Source: an uncultured Lachnospiraceae bacterium | GTDB lineage: Bacteria > Bacillota > Clostridia > Lachnospirales > Lachnospiraceae | DNA: 64,000 nucleotides | NCBI GenBank assembly: GCA_900316665.1 | Contig: ONDV01000003.1 | Location: 26,345 to 90,344 of the forward strand | Direction of reading: 5' to 3' | Shown here: one piece after another, positions 62,027 to 64,000 of the stretch | Numbering within the stretch: position 1 is the first letter of the stretch | How the letters are laid out: every line of letters begins with the position of its first letter | Position numbers and translations under genes: made by a program | Notes under the pieces: generated by a model | The model's input: the letters and a program-made list of their open reading frames with translations, nothing else | The model's database searches: none | What the model was told of the DNA's origin: nothing

Positions 62027-62956
62027 TCAGTTGGCCATCTGCTTAGCTACTTCTTCAGCAAAATTCTCGCTGCGCTTTTCAAGACCTTCACCGGTCTCAA
62101 AACGAACATATTTCGTTATGACAAGCTGAGCACCGATGCTCTTGGAAACCGACTCAATATATTTCTTGACTGACTGCTTGGAATCAAGGAAAAATTCCTG
62201 ATCCATAAGGCAAACTTCCTTAAGTTCCTTATTGAGCCTTCCCTTTATCATGCCGGCTTTGACCTTATCAGGCTTTGCAGCCTCCTTCGGATCATTCTCG
62301 ATCTGAGCCTTGATGATCTCAGTCTCATGATCGATGAATTCCTGATCGATATCTGCATCGGACAGATATTTGGGATTCATGGCTGCAATCTGCATTGCCA
62401 CATTGTGAACAGCCTGCTTGGACTCATCATTTATCACAGAGCATTCAGCTGAAACCAGAACAGCGATCTTTCCGCCGCCGTGGGTATAGCCGCCTACAAA
62501 ACCGTTCTCAGCAGTAAGACGGGTAAATCTTCTGATTGAAAGTTTCTCTCCGATAACTGCTATCTCGTCATTTAATGCGTCCTTAACTGTTTTCTCAGGA
62601 TCCGACTCCCACTTCTCATCAAGGAAAGCATCGATATCATCTGTCTTTGAGTGAAGAGCCTGCTTTGCGACCTCATCTACATAAGTTCTGAACTTCTCAT
62701 TGTTTGCGACGAAATCTGTCTCGGAATTGACTTCAACCACAACTGCTGTCTCATCATTTTCCTGAGCTATATGGCAGATTCCCTCAGCTGCGATACGGTT
62801 AGCTTTCTTTTCAGCCTTTGCCTGACCGTTCTTCCTGAGGTATTCGATCGCCTCATCATAATTGCCGTTTGTCTCTGTAAGCGCCTTCTTGCAGTCCATC
62901 ATGCCGGCGCCGGTCTCCTCACGGAGACGCTTTACTTCAGATGCTGATATTGCCAT
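62027..62956 (-). CDS. tsf: Elongation factor Ts
   Basis: 309 residues. SEVKRLREETGAGMMDCKKA, NGQAKAEKKANRIAAEGICH and VVEVNSETDFVANNEKF are signatures. It recycles EF-Tu. It follows rpsB by 25 bases and is ended by a strong terminator. Confidence 0.98.
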   Translation of the reverse strand: MAISASEVKRLREETGAGMMDCKKALTETNGNYDEAIEYLRKNGQAKAEKKANRIAAEGICHIAQENDETAVVVEVNSETDFVANNEKFRTYVDEVAKQALHSKTDDIDAFLDEKWESDPEKTVKDALNDEIAVIGEKLSIRRFTRLTAENGFVGGYTHGGGKIAVLVSAECSVINDESKQAVHNVAMQIAAMNPKYLSDADIDQEFIDHETEIIKAQIENDPKEAAKPDKVKAGMIKGRLNKELKEVCLMDQEFFLDSKQSVKKYIESVSKSIGAQLVITKYVRFETGEGLEKRSENFAEEVAKQMAN

Positions 62957-62981
62957 TATATTATCCTTTCAGATGTCTCAA

Positions 62982-63719
62982 TCAATTTTCCTCTGCTACA
63001 GCGTTCTCTTCGGAAGATGTCGTATCGACTTCCTCAGCTCCCTGCTTTGCCTCTACAACAGCGTCAGCCATTGTATCAGTGATAAGCTTTACTGCTCTTA
63101 TGGCATCATCATTTCCGGGGATGACATAATCAAGTTCTTCCGGATCGCAGTTTGTGTCACAGATACCGATAAGTGTGATGCCGAGAGACTCAGCTTCTTT
63201 TACACAGATGTGTTCCTTGTGAGGATCAACGACAAAGATAGCATCGGGAATGTGCTTCATTTCCTTGATACCGCCGATATTTCTTGTCAGCTTGTCTTTT
63301 TCTTTCTCAAGCTCGATTACTTCCTTTTTCGGAAGAACGTCAAATGTGCCGTCTTCTTCCATCTTCTCGATCTTCTTGAGTCTTTCGATACGGCTCTGGA
63401 TAGTCTTGAAATTGGTAAGCATACCGCCAAGCCAACGCTCGTTTACATAATACATTCCGCAACGCTCTGCAGCATCTCTTACGGAATCCTGAGCCTGCTT
63501 CTTTGTGCCGACAAAAAGGATCGTTCCTCCCTGAGATACAATATCGTACACTGCATTGTATGCGCTGTCGATAAGCTTGGTTGTCTGCATCAGGTCGATG
63601 ATGTGGATGTTGTTTCTCTCGGTGAAGATATATGGAGCCATCTTAGGATTCCATCTTCTTGTGTGATGTCCGAAATGAACACCTGCCTCGAGTAACTGTT
63701 TCATTGATAAAACGCTCAT
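62982..63719 (-). CDS. rpsB: Small ribosomal subunit protein uS2
   Basis: 245 residues. [54 protein letters not shown] and [13 protein letters not shown]. The ATG at 63719 has AAGGAGG six bases upstream. It has its own promoter and a structured leader of about 100 bases. The last 15 residues are an acidic tail. Confidence 0.98.
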   Translation of the reverse strand: MSVLSMKQLLEAGVHFGHHTRRWNPKMAPYIFTERNNIHIIDLMQTTKLIDSAYNAVYDIVSQGGTILFVGTKKQAQDSVRDAAERCGMYYVNERWLGGMLTNFKTIQSRIERLKKIEKMEEDGTFDVLPKKEVIELEKEKDKLTRNIGGIKEMKHIPDAIFVVDPHKEHICVKEAESLGITLIGICDTNCDPEELDYVIPGNDDAIRAVKLITDTMADAVVEAKQGAEEVDTTSSEENAVAEEN

Positions 63720-63824
63720 TACTACCTCCTTAAGGTTATTCTTCCACAGAAGATCTTCCCGGCTGATGACTAAAATAAGCACCTGTCAGACGGTCCCTTC
63801 CGTGTGCTGTCTACAAACATACGG

Positions 63825-63854
63825 ATTATACCACAAAGTAATTATTGTATGCAA
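63825..63854 (-). promoter_or_regulatory. Promoter of rpsB-tsf
   Basis: Minus strand TTGCAT (63849-63854), 18 bases, TATAAT (63825-63830) with TG one base upstream. The leader holds GCAC...GTGC enclosing ACGG-AAGGGA-CCGT (63781-63810), a possible regulatory hairpin. Confidence 0.7.
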
Positions 63855-63882
63855 TTATTTTTTTGCTTTTCTGCTGACTTAT

Positions 63883-64000
63883 TTATCAAAACTTCCCACA
63901 TTTAATGTAACATCACGAAGTGATGTTACAAGTGCAAGCGCAAGCAAACGAAGTTTGCACTTTAAATGCGCTTGCATCAATTAATAATGTAACATCACGA
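63883..64000. repeat. Interspersed palindromic repeat, tandem copy running off the window
   Basis: TTATCAAAACTTCCCACAT (63883-63901) leads into the 25-base palindrome TGTAACATCAC-GAA-GTGATGTTACA (63906-63930). A nested hairpin follows (outer TGCAAGCGC/GCGCTTGCA 63933-63941 and 63968-63976, inner GCAAAC-GAA-GTTTGC 63944-63958). The first 15 bases of the unit (63904-63918) recur at 63986-64000, an 82-base period, so a second unit starts at the edge. Confidence 0.8.

Noticed and set aside
62862..63695. 277-codon plus-strand open frame opposite rpsB
   Set aside because: Antisense to rpsB and the start of tsf, both unmistakable; no ribosome site, and the translation is a low-complexity Leu/Ser/Phe sequence.
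63883..64000. CRISPR array
   Set aside because: The 82-base unit is itself palindromic and has no short repeat plus unique spacer pattern, and no cas genes are present.

Overview
The window is a 64 kb, roughly 40% GC segment of a Gram-positive anaerobe of the class Clostridia, most likely a Lachnospiraceae-like spore former. The evidence is PolC, GerW/YtfJ and a DUF2953 protein, a complete Rnf complex, a Na+-translocating decarboxylase cluster, the MEP isoprenoid genes ispG/ispH/dxr, and strong GGAGG ribosome-binding sites. Almost every gene is on the minus strand, as expected for one replichore. Only rpmB and a DEDD-nuclease gene are on the plus strand.

Layout. 1-0.7 kb: a partial Asp23/Gls24 gene diverges from rpmB. 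0.8-7.6 kb: a minus-strand run zapA, U32 peptidase, SEDS glycosyltransferase, class B PBP, a small unknown gene, DUF2953 and ytfJ (cell wall, division and spore functions). 7.6-12.9 kb: proA, miaB, NusG-II protein, Gx transporter, ruvA, ruvB. 13-18.1 kb: rnfCDGEAB. 18.3-19.4 kb: a plus-strand DEDD nuclease gene whose promoter places the transcription start on its ATG. 19.5-25.1 kb: RpiR regulator, BaiN-like flavoprotein, cmk, ispH, S1 protein, orphan cheR. 25.2-30.4 kb: decarboxylase operon (carboxyltransferase, OadG, biotin carrier, OadB, OadA). 30.6-34.5 kb: rpsO, pnp, scpA, scpB. 34.6-42.9 kb: a tRNA-Glu followed by rimP, nusA, rnpM, L7Ae-like gene, infB, rbfA, nrnA, truB, ribF. 43-45.4 kb: infC-rpmI-rplT with an attenuated leader, then galE. 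45.5-49.2 kb: ppx-ppk. 49.3-63.7 kb: rpsB, tsf, bactofilin, pyrH, frr, uppS, cdsA, dxr, rseP, ispG, polC, pheA.

How the genes work together. Two membrane energy-coupling machines lie close together: Rnf (ferredoxin:NAD+ coupled to ion export) and a biotin-dependent Na+ decarboxylase. Most of the rest is translation, transcription, recombination, envelope and isoprenoid housekeeping, with compact operons and many 1-4 bp start/stop overlaps.

The least ordinary signals are non-coding. (1) A family of interspersed palindromes with GAA triloops lies at 30.5, 45.4 and 63.9 kb. The last copy begins an apparent 82-bp tandem repeat that runs off the window, and the first supplies the end of scpB. (2) There is a near-consensus promoter for a leaderless gene. 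(3) infC has an AUU start and a leader with a visible terminator/antiterminator switch. (4) A long A-tract and an inverted repeat frame the tRNA-Glu/nusA promoter. (5) A TCCGTACGGA palindrome sits on the decarboxylase start site. I found no CRISPR array, prophage, insertion sequence or new defence cassette. No gene-free stretch exceeds 300 bases.
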